DNA of 64,000 bases from Climacium dendroides (lineage: Eukaryota > Streptophyta > Bryopsida > Hypnales > Climaciaceae). The notes under the pieces were generated by a model. The model did not search any database, was not told the DNA's origin, and saw only the letters and a program-made list of their open reading frames with translations. The translations under genes and the position numbers were made by a program. Positions 36,728 through 48,568 of this stretch are shown one piece after another (the first letter of the stretch is position 1; every line of letters begins with the position of its first letter). The DNA is taken from assembly GCA_950106755.1 (NCBI GenBank), contig OX467090.1, positions 19,197,092 through 19,261,091 of the forward strand, in the 5' to 3' direction.

Positions 36728-38150
36728 AAGCTCCCAATTAAGTCCTGCTCTCATTGATTGATGCCACCTTCACCCTCCATTTGTTGCCTTTGCAGGACGA
36801 CAGTGCATTCCGTTTGCTTCTCAGACACCACTCAAGCTCCCCTGCAACTGAGCTCCATTTTCAGGCAATGAAGTTGCGGTGATCATGAAAACATGACAAA
36901 CCTCGGGCTTCGAGATCTCCCCGACGTCTCTCTCGATTGCACAACAGACAGACACCGTGGTAATCACCGAAGATATGGCTTCCGAAAATCCTGTTCCCAG
37001 TCCTATCATTGTTACAACGAAGCATAACAATGTAATGTAAAATTTCTTCAGGAAAAATGCATTTGAAAAATACTCCAGCACTCCATAAACCTGAAAACGG
37101 AAACAAACAACAACTTCAACGTTACAATCTCATCAGATTTAAGCATTACTGACAGTGGGTGCAAGGTAGGCTGGGTAGAGGATCATTCAGAAAATTTTCG
37201 GGAGATTATTTTCTCAGAAAAAAAGTTGCACTGGTGGGGAAATCTTTCAGAATATTTCTATCTTTTGTCCTCAAGCTTCTGTTGAAAATAAATATTCAGG
37301 AGTGAAGTGTCGTTTTTTCCCCTTCACTTATGATAATAAGTGCTAATAAAAAGCTTGCTATACTGCTGGGCAGATTTCTCAGTCCCCCAACAATCACAAA
37401 ATCATCCTTAGCTTCTGAAAACAGAAGACAATCTGGCCAACAGAGTGTTAAAACAGGTGCTTTTGGAGTGGGCTTGCGTGCACAAACGGATTAAATTTTC
37501 GCACTACCAAAGACTACCAATACCGTACCCAGCTATCATGATCGCCACTTCCAGCCAAATATTTATTAAAAGTTGGAAAAAACGAATCTGGTGGATGCTG
37601 AAAATAGGAGCAATCTCTCAAAATTCGTGTTTTCTCCATACAAAGAACAAAATCCTAACATTTGGGTATTTGTTTTTTAGAATTATTTTTTGTCAAACTA
37701 GGTATGGTATTGCTCACAAATTACTAACAGGAGAGGCTCTAATGAACATTGAATGGATGAACTTACAAGAAGTGTTTGGAGAAGAGTACACATGAATTGC
37801 AGCCCCAGAAGCGCATGAAGTATCAGGGTATGGAAATTAATCCTGGCTGTGGAAATTGGTGAATTCTGTAGCAAGAGATAGTGTGACTCCTTTGAAGACT
37901 CCCAAAAGCTCACCCCCGAGATGCTTGCAAAGGTGTAAGCCAATTGAGGATAACACTTTGGAAATTGCGACAGTTGTAAAAAGCATCTTTGGAAGATGCT
38001 AGGCATCTTTGCTTGGTAGTTGCTCTTTAATACTTGGTCACTTATCTTCTTTAGTAAGGGTCTTACCAATCCAATAAGAAGTGTGGTGACAATTGTGCCC
38101 AAATTGCATGCTGTTCCAAATGATGGCCTATATGCATTCCTATCATCACA
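36728..38150 (-). pseudogene. Gene 2 copy 3, best-preserved C-terminal exon
   Basis: The exon after the acceptor TTTTCAG (about 37092) is open for some 85 codons: VYGVLEYFSN, a hydrophobic stretch of about 25 residues (ITLLCFVVTMIGLGTGF region) that looks like a membrane segment, then AIERDVGEISKPEVCH. The final block with SSCKGNKW and NESRT ends in TAA. The upstream block (38130 to about 37720) has NLGTIVTTLLIGLVRPLLKK, a second possible membrane segment, then KISDQVLKSN, then frame changes relative to copy 1. So at least this block is damaged, unless an intron rescues it. The protein is not recognised; membrane location is inference. Confidence 0.55.
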
Positions 38151-38455
38151 ATTAGGTTAGAAAACATGATGGAGATGTACCTTGGTCACAAAGGTATGTA
38201 CATCCATGCTAAAGTGCATAGGAATCCTCTTTCAGTTGTGAGTGGCACTGTCTTGCTTTGGTACATTGAAACCGTTTATGGGTACCATCACAATTTATAG
38301 TATTTTTACCTTATATAATGACCTTGGTCATAGAAACAAGTGGCAATCAGGTGCACTTACTTTCACCAAACAATAAGCTTATCTAGTTACTTCAACCCTT
38401 AGCACTTTGACATCCCAATTCCAAGCGATGAATGAAGAAGACCTAAGTTTTTTTT

Positions 38456-38655
38456 NNNNNNNNNNNNNNNNNNNNNNNNNNNNNNNNNNNNNNNNNNNNN
38501 NNNNNNNNNNNNNNNNNNNNNNNNNNNNNNNNNNNNNNNNNNNNNNNNNNNNNNNNNNNNNNNNNNNNNNNNNNNNNNNNNNNNNNNNNNNNNNNNNNNN
38601 NNNNNNNNNNNNNNNNNNNNNNNNNNNNNNNNNNNNNNNNNNNNNNNNNNNNNNN
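38456..38655. other. Assembly gap of 200 N
   Basis: Two hundred consecutive N bases follow a T homopolymer. Frames that cross it are not real evidence. Confidence 1.
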
Positions 38656-39090
38656 GTTTCCACTGAGCTAGGAGAGCATTTTACAAGCGATATTGTACCA
38701 GATCACCAAGCATTACCGCTACTTTTCTTAGAAAGAAATGACCAGCAAGCAATTTCTTCCCAAGCAAAGCTCACTCCCCAAGCATGTGCGCGTCTCAAGC
38801 TAAGGAAATGAACTCGTCAGCTTCATCTGTAGCAAACACCAGGCTAATGACAGCTGTGGAGGTTTGAAACCATGCACAGGCTTCTCTAATGTGTTTGCTT
38901 AACCAGTGCATGTAATCGAACTAATTGAAAGCTAGGCTTCAATTACAAGACGTGACAATCAGAGTATTCTACATTACAGGGTGCACAGGTCGCTAGAGAA
39001 TTCCATACTGCACACCTTAGGAGTTCACAGACAGAATGACTCCAAGTAAAAACAAACAACTCACAACAGAAGTAAGGTGAATGAAACCCA

Positions 39091-39290
39091 TACCTTGCAA
39101 TGATTGTGCTCAAGATCCCTCATCTTCAATTCAACCCCTCCTTTCAAATCACCCTCAGTTCGCACAGTCGTTCCCCGCCTTCAAATTAAATCCACTGGCT
39201 GTTTTTGTCCGCTTCAATCCAAGCTCATGCGGCCGCAGTGTAGGAAGGATCTGACCTAGCTCCAAAACCACAACTCACAAATCTGAACAC
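39091..39290 (-). other. Possible first exon of gene 2 copy 3
   Basis: On the minus strand a GC-richer stretch ends CATTGCAAG followed by GTATGG, a good splice donor near 39092. An ATG about 30 bases earlier would give MRDLEHNHCK. It lies upstream of gene 2 copy 3 on the same strand, with the assembly gap between. Copies 1 and 2 show no equivalent, so the link is inference. Confidence 0.25.
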
Positions 39291-39776
39291 TGCAGTACCG
39301 GTGTTGCATCTATACCGGCCTGTGAGTTCCAGGCTTGGCAAATTTGTCCAAATTCATAGAATTTCGGCCGGGTTCCAAGAGGTGAATCCTTTTACTGTAA
39401 GCCGTCATTCAAACTCGGGTTTTCATTTGTGGTTGAATCGGTCTGGCAGTCCGAGGATTACATTATTCAATGGTTTTGCGCTCCGTGGTCCGATCGATCG
39501 ACAGATATGAGTACGTGGTGGAATTGAAGCAAGTCAAGGAAGTCACGATACGTTGAACACTTGCTGTCAGACTCTGAGAGGCTGGTGTGCAACGCAATTT
39601 TCAACGCATGCGGGGAATTGGGGAACGGAGGTGAAGACGAGAGTCACGAGCAGCTTCAATTTTGGGTACCGCCGATGTCATCTAACATTTTATAACAGGC
39701 AATGGCCCTTCCATGTGGGAAGGTAATGGTGGTATGCTTTGCTAGATACTTGGGAGGGACTTATGAATTAAGTCTC
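39291..39776. other. Mixed DNA before the piggyBac-type element, no gene seen
   Basis: The plus-strand open stretch 39301-39510 has no domain. It could be upstream sequence of gene 2 copy 3. The last bases, TTAAGTCTC before TTAA at 39777, may be the start of an older 222-bp TTAA element that was hit by the large insertion. Confidence 0.35.
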
Positions 39777-40666
39777 TTAACCCCTGAGCGCCCAGAGTTT
39801 GTCAGCCGGAATTCTACCACGGGTGACCACAGCCCACAAAAACAACCACCGAACGTGCAAAACAAAGATCGGACTAACTTCACCGCTGAATTTTCTGAAG
39901 GACTTGGGTCCCCATCTGCTCCAAAAGTTCAGGGAGTTTTGACCGTATGCTTTGGAAAACCATAACAGTCAAAGTTGCATTGACCTTGAGCAACGGGCCG
40001 GAATTCGATGTCAGTTTGGACTTCAGACGGCAATTGCCTTCCTAGTCTGGTGGCCCCTGCCTCTGAAATTTTGGGAGAATGAGCCAAACACAAGTACCTC
40101 GACGGTCACAAATTTTCGGAATTTACTGACAACTGATAATTATTTTGGCAGTGTGATAAATGGAGACATATACACTGCTCACTGATTCTTGAACCGGGAA
40201 CTACTACGGGTGAAACTTACACATCTGCTGGAATGCCCGAGGGTACAGCCGGGCAAAACGGGCCACCTCAGCCCTCCTGCCATCATACAAACTGCCAATG
40301 CCTTCAGCTGACACCGCGAGGACAAAACGGGTTGCACAAGGACAGGGGTGGTTCACGGTCCAAAATTCAACTCGCCGAGCTACTTGAAGCTGAACCAAAC
40401 ACTTTGTGTGCGACCAAATAATTTGCATTACAGCTTGTACAGTACAAAGAACAGCTCAGTCCAATGCTGCCGACTCAAAGCCACAGGTATAGAGACCGAA
40501 TTCTACAAACCCTATCCGGTATCCAACTGAAGTTCAACTCCAACCTACTCATCTCAGTGCCTAAATTGGATGCCCATCAAACCCACTGTGAGTCAACCCT
40601 AAACCCACTGTGATCTCATGATGGCCATAGGAATATGCATTGCTCCAACCTGAATTAGAAGCAATG

Positions 40667-42663
40667 TCATCTCCGTGCTGGACGTGTTACTCTCAATGCC
40701 CACTTTGTCTGTGTGTGAACTTTTACGAAACACCTGTCAACACACATGTGAGCGCCTACGCAAGTCGTGCATTGAAATTGCGTCTTTTGCTTGCACACAA
40801 TGCATCGTCGCCATAAACGAGGCCTCAAGCTGGTGTAGTGGATTGCGGTTGGATGGTGAAGGCACTCCACCTTGCAAGTCAAGGACTCATCAAGCCATGG
40901 ACCTATCAAACTCTCAGCCACCTCCATGTGATACGGAAGTCGTTGGTGATATACCTTCTCCTGACGGGTCAATCGGTCATGCTTGAACAACACCCATGAA
41001 TTGTTCAAGCAATAATCTACAATGAAAAAAAATGCTTGTGCCACCATTTGTGGGAATGAAACTGGACACTATAGTCAGTGTGCATCTGATCAACAACATC
41101 CACCCCACGCATGTTCATCTTATATTCCACCTACTGTGGTGTTGAATCAAAGAGAACCCGTTCACCATTCACCCAACGCATAGACCGAGCACCCTCTACC
41201 ACAGGATCTGCTAAAGTTGACAACAAATACACTGGGCTCGAATCATACCAATAGGTTGCCGCCATGCGTCGTTGAGCATGCATCCTCCAAATCAAAGTAC
41301 CACGGGGATGGTTGCCCTTCTGATGTCCCAAAAGTGACGTTGGAAGCCCTACACGGTTCTCTCGCACAGTGCCAATTGCCCAAATACCACGCTCATAGAG
41401 ATCTTCAAACAACTTTGGTGTTGCGAACCAATTATCGCACACAACTGTGTATCCAACATTGTCCAATCCCATAGTGAGCTCACGCACAACTCGCTCCCCT
41501 TGCCCGCAATATGGAAGACAAGACGCTCCTATATAGGGTATCAAGTGGTATATGTACCGCGATGGGTTGTACACTGTAGCAAAAAACTTGAAGCCATACT
41601 TCGTGGATTTTGTTGGCATATATTAGCGAAACCCTAAGTAGTGGCCTCAGTACGCCACCATGATCTCATCACATGTAATGAACTTCTCAGAGTTATACAT
41701 AGCACGGCTCTTTGTAACAAAGGCATCAATTATCCACCTCACTTTTTGCCAATTTATCATATCATGGTGACTCCTGATCCCCTTCAATGGTCTCGTTGTT
41801 TACAAGATGGAGGCATTGTAACAACGATTCAAAACGGTTGCGTGTGAACACGTGGGGGATCAAGGAACACGATAGGAACTCCTTCCGCTTCCAATAGTCC
41901 CGAATCGTAGGCAACAATTTGATACCCATCAAGATCAAAACACTGATGAAAGCACGCATCTCCAAAGGACAAGTAGGCACCCAAAGGGGGCCACCATTTG
42001 TGCCCTGCGAGCATCCCGTTCTTTGCTACTCCGCGTACAGATTGGTTTGCTCAATCAACTAATTCACGATGGTCTTATAAAAAAAACGTCAAAGAATTCA
42101 ACGGCTGCACGACGGCGACGAGGGACTTTAGTTGTAGGACTAGGACGTGGGCCATGGAAAGACTACCGATCTCCAAGAAGAGTGCTCTCTTGCCTTTGCC
42201 AAAAGCGATTGTGATATCGAGCCCTGAAGTCTAAATCATCTAAATCACCATCGTTCTCATAGCATCCCATTTCATGAATGAGATTGACGCTGCCTTGCTC
42301 TTCATCGCATTCAGAGTCGGTGTAGTCAATGGATGAATCATCCCCCGCAAAGTCCCACCAATCTGCTGCCCAATCAGATTGGGAACTAGAGTCCGTTGTT
42401 CCCACCCTGCCGCATGGAGCAATGTCTTTGGACAACATATTAGATTCCAAATTCGGCTCTTGGTCTACGGGAGGAACGATTGTTTTCTACACTTGCTCTG
42501 ATTGGGTTGTTTGAAGTTGATGCACTTGGTCTTGTGAAGCTGTGCTTTCCTCACTCAAACGTTGTGTAGGAAAGATAGGGATGTCACTTGTGTTGGAAGT
42601 TTGGCTTCGTACAATGGAGGGCCAGCTACGTCTCTCCTATAGATAGTCGTTGAACCATTCCAT
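40667..42663 (-). pseudogene. piggyBac-type transposase, degenerate
   Basis: On the minus strand homology runs from an ATG at 42663. An acidic N-terminal region (DSSIDYTDSECDEEQG) is followed by the transposase core: EQTNLYAE, EMRAFISVLILMGIK, DYW, RNRFESLLQCLHLV, YMPTKSTKYGFK, VCDNWFATPKLFEDL, NMRGVDVVDQ and HKWW. The three catalytic Asp codons are all present: in CDEIM (41668-41670), in CDNWF (41434-41436) and in GVD (41098-41100). A C-terminal Cys/His-rich region (CIVC, CTTC, CVDRC, H) matches the DNA-binding cysteine-rich domain of the family. I count nine in-frame stops (six TAG, two TGA, one TAA) and at least three frameshifts, two in T runs. The enzyme would have cut at TTAA. It is dead. 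Confidence 0.88.
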
Positions 42664-42837
42664 ATTGGCCAACAATCTTGCACTTGAACCTTTCTTCCTC
42701 CGATGCTGCCGGAGAATACAACAAAATAAAATGGTATTCCCTACTCTTGCCACCTCTGTTGTGGCTCCCCAACAAATTCTGTCAATCCTCCCCAATCATC
42801 AGGACTGAACCCCAAGACATGTAGTGGGACGAGACTA

Positions 42838-43032
42838 CACTACAAGAAAACCTGTCCGAATTGACTAAAATTGGTCCGAAATGACAGAAATCAACCCCTC
42901 CTAATCTACAAAAAATTGACAGTTTTTTGTCAATTCGGACAATTTTTTGTCCTAATTGACTGAAACTTGTCAAATTTCTGTAGATTAGGAGGGGTTGATT
43001 TCTGTCATTTCGGACCAGTTTCTCTTGTAGTG
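42838..43032. mobile_element. 195-bp CACTACAAG foldback MITE (family copy 1), TSD CTA
   Basis: The ends CACTACAAGAAAACCTGTCC and, reversed, CACTACAAGAGAAACTGGTCC pair, and the interior folds back through CCTCCTAATCTACA and AATTGACA motifs. CTA flanks both ends. It lies just upstream of the transposase start and is closely related to the copies at 47358 and 49346. Confidence 0.95.
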
Positions 43033-43932
43033 CTACATGTGGCAATGGCCGGTTTGGCATATACCCCTATGGCCCTGTGAAATGTGGGAAACAATCATGT
43101 TCACCTTCTGTCCCATCATGTCCGTTTTCGGTCTCACCATGAAGCCACTCCCGCACCCTTGTAGAGGCAGCAAAGGCCTTAGCCAAATCTCGCACGATTG
43201 GTGACAACTGACTTTCCTCTTCAGCCCTGTAAGTTCAACCAGTTGGACATGTTAGACATTGGAGTTGAATGAATGGAAGTCATGAAATCTCCCTGATTTT
43301 CTATAGAACATACTCAATGGAGGGATACATCCACTTCTTCATAATGTCAAATTCTATGAAGCAGTCTTCTCCATATTAGGACATGTGGGGGCGGACTTGC
43401 ATACATTTCCAATCGCAGCTCCAAGAAAACAAAACTACAACTGTATGACAACATGTAATGGACATGGACTCAGGAACGTTTGGAGGTCAAAGTTTGAATT
43501 GTATAGTTCAGCTAAACAATGCAAGCAACCATTCGAAATAGGAAGCATATGAATCTGACCCCATTCAAACGACGAGAATGAATCCACGCATGAAAGTAAG
43601 ACGTCAGAACACATACATTGCGAAAAAATAAATATTGTGGAGTCATGAGGTGCAACTTTTATTGCAAAGCAAAATGAACTTTACATTTGATTCAATGATT
43701 TAGACATGAATTACACCACGGAAAAAGGCACTTCCTACCTCTGAGCGACTGGACTTTGAACTTGTGTGGGTGTGAACACAGAGCTTCAGCTGAAACTACA
43801 ATTTCAAATGGTATCCGTTGCACTACTAGAATTTCATATCAAATAGATTTGCGTCGGCACCAATAGCACTGAAGTGGGCAAAATTCTATGAGACAAACTG
43901 AATACAAGCATGTACTACTCACCAATCCTGAT
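43033..43932. other. Interior of piggyBac-type element, no gene seen
   Basis: I see no supported coding region here. It separates the transposase relic from the Gly/Arg-rich frame on the same strand. Confidence 0.5.
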
Positions 43933-44715
43933 TCATGCGGCGACGTCTACGATGGTGACCCAAGGCTGAATTGGGAGAATAAATCTGTGTTCCCACTGTA
44001 GTGCACTCCAATCTCCTTGAATGCACTCCATGCATTGATCCTGGACTACATGTCGGAGTGGCATGTGCTTCCGGACGATGACGTCGAAGATAATGTGGTA
44101 ACCGGTCAATTGCATGAATTTGTAGTGGTTGCTATCCAAGAGGCGTTGCAAACACAAGACCCTTTGAATTTGTTCTTTCTGAACTGCCGGAGTCGTTGTT
44201 GAGCTCCTCACTTTGTCTAATACCACGTCCTCGCCTCGATATACGTGGCTGTCTATTGCGTCGTCCTCTCCCTCGCTACACCTGCTCCAACTAGGTAGTT
44301 TCTGGTGCTTGCTATTGTCTACGCCCTACCCCTCGCGCTCGACCCCACCTTGATCCCTGTGCCGTTTGTTTGACCCCACACCCCATCTCGATGCTCCTCG
44401 TCTCCGCCCTGCTCTATGTGCCGTATACTTGACCCCATCCCCGCCCCTTGCGCTCGACCCCTACCCCTCGTACTCGATCCTCGCGGTTGACCCCACCTTC
44501 TGCCCTGCCCCTCGTGCTCGACTCCGCCTTGACCTTGTCCCTAATCTAATGTATTTATCTGAGTTAGTCTTTGCCCTCTAGATTCTCTGCCACACTCAAT
44601 CGCTTGCCCGAATGTATTGGCGGCCCCCCCATGTTCACCTTCTCCATCTGAATGTGGCTCCCAATTCAAATCAAGCTGCCTCGGAACCTCATTGAGGTCA
44701 AAATTGGAATCCATC
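43933..44715 (-). pseudogene. Gly/Arg-rich frame with N-terminal DLN motifs
   Basis: From an ATG at 44713-44715 the minus strand reads MDSNFDLNEVPRQLDLNWEP, which contains DLNEVP (a DLNxxP EAR-type motif) and LDLN. After about 55 codons come Gly/Arg/Gln-rich repeats (GQGQGG, RGSSTRGRGRAQGAG) over about 70 codons. The frame is interrupted by four TAG and one TGA codons, then changes frame near 44226 and stays open to 43933 (HHI/VVQDQCMECIQGDW region, no recognised domain). EAR motifs bind TOPLESS-type co-repressors and RGG-like stretches bind nucleic acid; both roles are inference. It may be an accessory protein of the element or a captured host gene. The DNA repeat CTCGACCCC under the Gly/Arg part could also produce such a frame by chance. 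Confidence 0.45.
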
Positions 44716-44882
44716 AATCGTCCCTGTGAGGTACTTTTTCACTAACTTTTACTTTTTGTCAAGTACCAGTAGTATAGGGGTTCATCCGTGGATAAGCCAA
44801 CGTAGTCTATCGTTGGTGCATCTAATGTCACTTTTAAAGTAAATTTGTGGAACTTGGAAACTTTATTCTTATATCTCTATTC

Positions 44883-44907
44883 TTTTTTTTTTTTTTTTTT
44901 TTTTTTT
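44883..44907. repeat. 25-base T homopolymer
   Basis: A run of 25 T is followed by CCCC, 170 bases upstream (minus strand sense) of the Gly/Arg-rich frame. Confidence 0.95.
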
Positions 44908-45002
44908 CCCCTTATTCCCAGGTTCTCTCAATTTGGTGGACAGTCCATTACCACTAATGCAGACACAATGATCTAAGAGTCCCGGTCCTATATAGTATTC
45001 TA

Positions 45003-45335
45003 GGGTAGACAACACATCGTGGGCAACACGTCTTATACATGGATGCAGCCTATGACCTAATCATATATATACAAGATAATACTTTTAAAGTATACAAATG
45101 ATTCATTAATTAACATTTTTTTATGTGTTGGGGCAACAAGTCCAGTAATTGCTCTTTTTGAGCTTTTCGAATCTATGTGCAAAATGACTACACGTGGTAG
45201 TCTCAGTAGTCAACAAGTCCAGTATGCAGGAGTATGAAAGGTTTAGGACAAAGTACTAGATTCTTGGTCTTTGAGCTTTCTCCTTTCTTTTAAGTTTGGG
45301 CAACAAGTCTCAGGGCAACAAGTCCAAATCCACGA
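45003..45335. repeat. Dispersed GGGCAACAAGTCC motif, about 5 copies
   Basis: Copies at about 45020 (GGGCAACACGTCT), 45129, 45211 (GTCAACAAGTCC), 45298 and 45314 share the core CAACAAGTC. They lie upstream of the Gly/Arg-rich frame, so they may be promoter sites or remains of a repeat. Confidence 0.5.
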
Positions 45336-45399
45336 GTAAGTTGTTCCTAAAACATACAAAAATATTTATTAGCCACAAAAATTGCTAATTCTACAAATT

Positions 45400-46900
45400 T
45401 AGTCTCCCCAATTCTATGTCCTAGGCCCAAACTAGGGGCACAGCCCAAAGGGCCGTTCGAAAAATTTGGCCCTTTATTTTAATTTGTTATTTTTGACCAA
45501 ATAATTAGGCTAAATCAACCAAATTTGTACCCAAAATCATAGTTACAAATTTAAAATTCCCAAAATAATCCTTAAAACCCTGAAATTACAATTTAAATGG
45601 CCAATGGCCTAAAACCGTGGGAAAGCGGCCTGTGGCCGTGCGATATCCGGTTGATACCCTGGACTGTCCCAATACCCGTATCCCAAGCCACCAAGACCCT
45701 TACCCGGCCTATACCCGCACTGGCTTCCACACGGGTCTCAACTCGAGGGGGTATCAATCGGGACCGGACGGATTCTCAATTGGTAGGGGCGGGTATCCCG
45801 ATCGGGGGGAAACGCCGCGCCCGTCTGCCGCCGCACAGGCCGTCACCGCGCCGCTCACTCCTCCGCCGAATCTGCTCCGACAGGAGAAATTTTTAATCAA
45901 CTTTCCAAACTTTGGGTGGAATCCCTTTCGTTTTACGATCCCGAGTGCGCCTGAGAACTGGCACCGAGAAATTTGATAATGATGGCGAGATTTGAAGGTT
46001 GCGTAGACAAGCGTTGCAATGCCGCAAACTTCCAAAATTTGCTCAAATCTGTCAAATTTCACGAAATTTTTGTTCGATCTCTCCTCACTTGGTGGATCGA
46101 GAGTATACTAGCCTTCAATCGGTTGGATTGGGAATGATTCTCAACTTGGATACTGCCGCACTTGCTGTCCGCGACCTCTCTCCTGTTTTCAATTTCTTGC
46201 TCAGATGGTCAAATTCTTCGAGTTTTGTCTCAGATCCTTTCTTGCTTACTCAATTCGATTCGCCCCAGCACATTAATCGCTCCAATTGTGATCATTTCTG
46301 TAGAATTGGGAAGAATCGGTTGATCTTGACTGCTGCTATAAAGCCCTAATTCAGCAATTTTTGGCTCCTGGAATTACTCTGAATTCGTCCAAGCTCCATC
46401 AAATGATTGATCTCAATTTCCTTAACACTCAACTTGTGAAATTGTGTCACCCTGATTCTAATGTGTATCTCAATTATTCTTGCCAAATCTCACACTCACA
46501 GTATCTAACTTTACAAACTAAGAATTCAATCACAGTCTATATAAATCTCTCCAATTTCACTTATCAGACACCGCATACTCACAGTATACTCACAGTGCTC
46601 TAATTCTCTCAAATACATGCACAAAATGCTACCAAATCTTAATAACAATGTTATTCAGAAACATAACAACATATACAAACACAACAAATATAATTGCAAA
46701 AGAATAATATATATAAATATAAAGAATTTTGGGTCTTACAATGCCATAGAGTTTTTATTTTTTTCTCAATTTATAGTTTTGAAAACGAGGTGCCACACCT
46801 CTTGGAAAGGGGTGAGACCTCGTTCATACACCCCATTCATCCCTTTTTATTTTTTATTTTTATACTTTTCATCCATCCATCCATCTAACTAGCCCCATTC
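45400..46900. other. GC-rich block and AT-rich interior, no gene seen
   Basis: 45600-45960 is strikingly GC-rich for this window. Overlapping open frames on both strands there have no recognisable domain. It could be the promoter and leader of the Gly/Arg-rich frame. An ATCC microsatellite lies at 46870-46885, followed by T/A-rich low-complexity DNA to 47080. Confidence 0.4.
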
Positions 46901-47357
46901 ACACTACAAAAGTCTAACTACTTTTTACTTTAACTTTATTTATTTTTTATTTTCTACTTTTTATTTTAAAGTGTTTTTCTACTATTTTTCTACTACTTTT
47001 TCCTACTTTACTATTACTTTTCTATAACTTTTTTATAAAAAAGCTAAAAATAACTTAAAAAGTAATTTTTTCTATACTACAGTCCCCTTCTTACCCCCTC
47101 TCCCCTACTGCGACCAATTCCTCAGCCGCACCTTTGATTTCATGTATGGTCATGGCGAATTTGAAGTCCCGGTGCTTCCAGGACATAGGGGTGCTGTCTC
47201 GTGTTGCTTACTTCTTCCCGCACTTTGTCCGCTAGAGTGCATTGGATACGGTTCACCCACCCGACGTCTTCGGCCATGATCTGAGGTTGTAGGAGCTTGT
47301 CTTCCTCGCTTCACAGTGACTTGTCTTGCGTGCATGCCTACACTTGCAATGTCACTT

Positions 47358-47572
47358 CACTACAAGAGAAACTGGTCCAAAATGACAGAAATCAGCCTCT
47401 CCTAATCTACAGAAATTTGACAAGTTTCAGTCAATTAGGACAAAAAATTGTCCGAATTGACAGAAAATTGTCCGAATTGACAAAAAACTGTCAATTTTCT
47501 GTAGATTAGGAGGGGCTGATTTCTGTCATTTCGGACCAGTTTTTGTCAATTCGGATAGGTTTTCTTGTAGTG
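47358..47572. mobile_element. 215-bp CACTACAAG foldback MITE (family copy 2), TSD CTT
   Basis: It has the same ends and interior motifs as the copies at 42838 and 49346. CTT flanks both ends (47355-47357 and 47573-47575). Confidence 0.95.
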
Positions 47573-47579
47573 CTTGAAT

Positions 47580-48568
47580 CTTTCGAAGGCTACCATTTAT
47601 TGCGAATGAATTCGTCTACAACAGTAGGCAATCCATCTAGATGTCCTTCGGGAATTCGATGGAACACACCCAACGCACGAAAGCATTGTCTCCGGAATAG
47701 ATAGCGCCACGAATTCCCGTCAGGATTTATTGGCCAATAGTGATTGCTTGCAGGTTCTACTAGGGCAAGGAGGAATTCCTCTTGTAGACACGACTTCAAT
47801 GTGGTGACCTAACAAGGTGTTGTATTGTGGCGTAAAACTGCCCATGCTTCGAGGGCTGCTTCAATGTCCGCCACCTCTTGAGGTGTAGCCTTGTTTCGCA
47901 CAACTGACCTCGACATCACTACTTTGTCGCCACTCTCTCCAACTTGTATTTTAGCCATGGTGCCACAATCTAGTTTGTCAGGGCAGCTGAAGCGGTTACT
48001 ATTTTTGGCGCTCCACGTTTGCCCATTCTTCAAAGAATAATTGTCCCGCAAGTACCTATGAATTGTCCCGCAAGTATTTGTAAAGACACTCTCGCAAATG
48101 GCAACAAAGCCCAAACAAAATGAGGCAGCGCATCTATGTCTTGTAATCCCTAAACCATATCGCACTCTTGGAAATCATAGCCGTGCTATCTCCACTAACA
48201 ATTCTCTGCCCACAAGTCGACTCCAAAGTAAAGCTAGCAAAACCCTAAATCACACTGCCGCTCATACTGTAGAACCCCCACTCTGTTTGCATACAATCCG
48301 CGTAGCAAGGAATCCTAAACTGGTGTCCAACAAAGCAAATGCCAAAATGTGCCAAAATTCCCCCAACGGTCTGGCACCGGTGGTCCCGATCGCCACTTTC
48401 CTGCACAATCTTCCAAAATTTGTTTCCTGCTAAAACCGCACCATTTCCCGGGCATCCACACACCTGTGCAATGGGTTGCTCCATGATCTCCCACTACAGT
48501 TCATCATATGTGTACCCCGTCTGAATGTTGTACCAAATTTGGAGGCAGTACTCGCTTGACCTGGACAT
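47580..48568 (-). pseudogene. Unrecognised frame near the piggyBac right end, SANT/Myb-like hint
   Basis: An ATG at 48566-48568, 58 bases inside the terminal repeat, starts MSRSSEYCLQIWYNIQTGYT. After one TAG the frame continues with GNKFWKIVQES and HRCQTVGGILAHFG. The order (short helix with Trp, then GNxFWxxI, then Arg and Gly spaced before another helix) recalls the Myb/SANT-like DNA-binding proteins of plant transposons, but this is a weak likeness. A second part (about 48000-47590) reads open across one TAG: AKIQVGESGDKVV, ADIEAALEAWAVL, then LFRRQCFRALGVFHRIPEG. The middle may be an intron. It could be the first gene of the element or an accessory protein. Confidence 0.4.

Noticed and set aside
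38379..38811. Open frames on both strands at 38.4-38.8 kb
   Set aside because: Most of each frame is the run of N bases.
39301..40530. Short plus-strand frames at and inside the left end of the piggyBac-type element
   Set aside because: No domain, no paralogue, and they run opposite to the element's genes.
45597..46349. Several overlapping frames in the GC-rich block of the piggyBac-type element
   Set aside because: Stop-free stretches are expected by chance at this base composition, and none has a domain.
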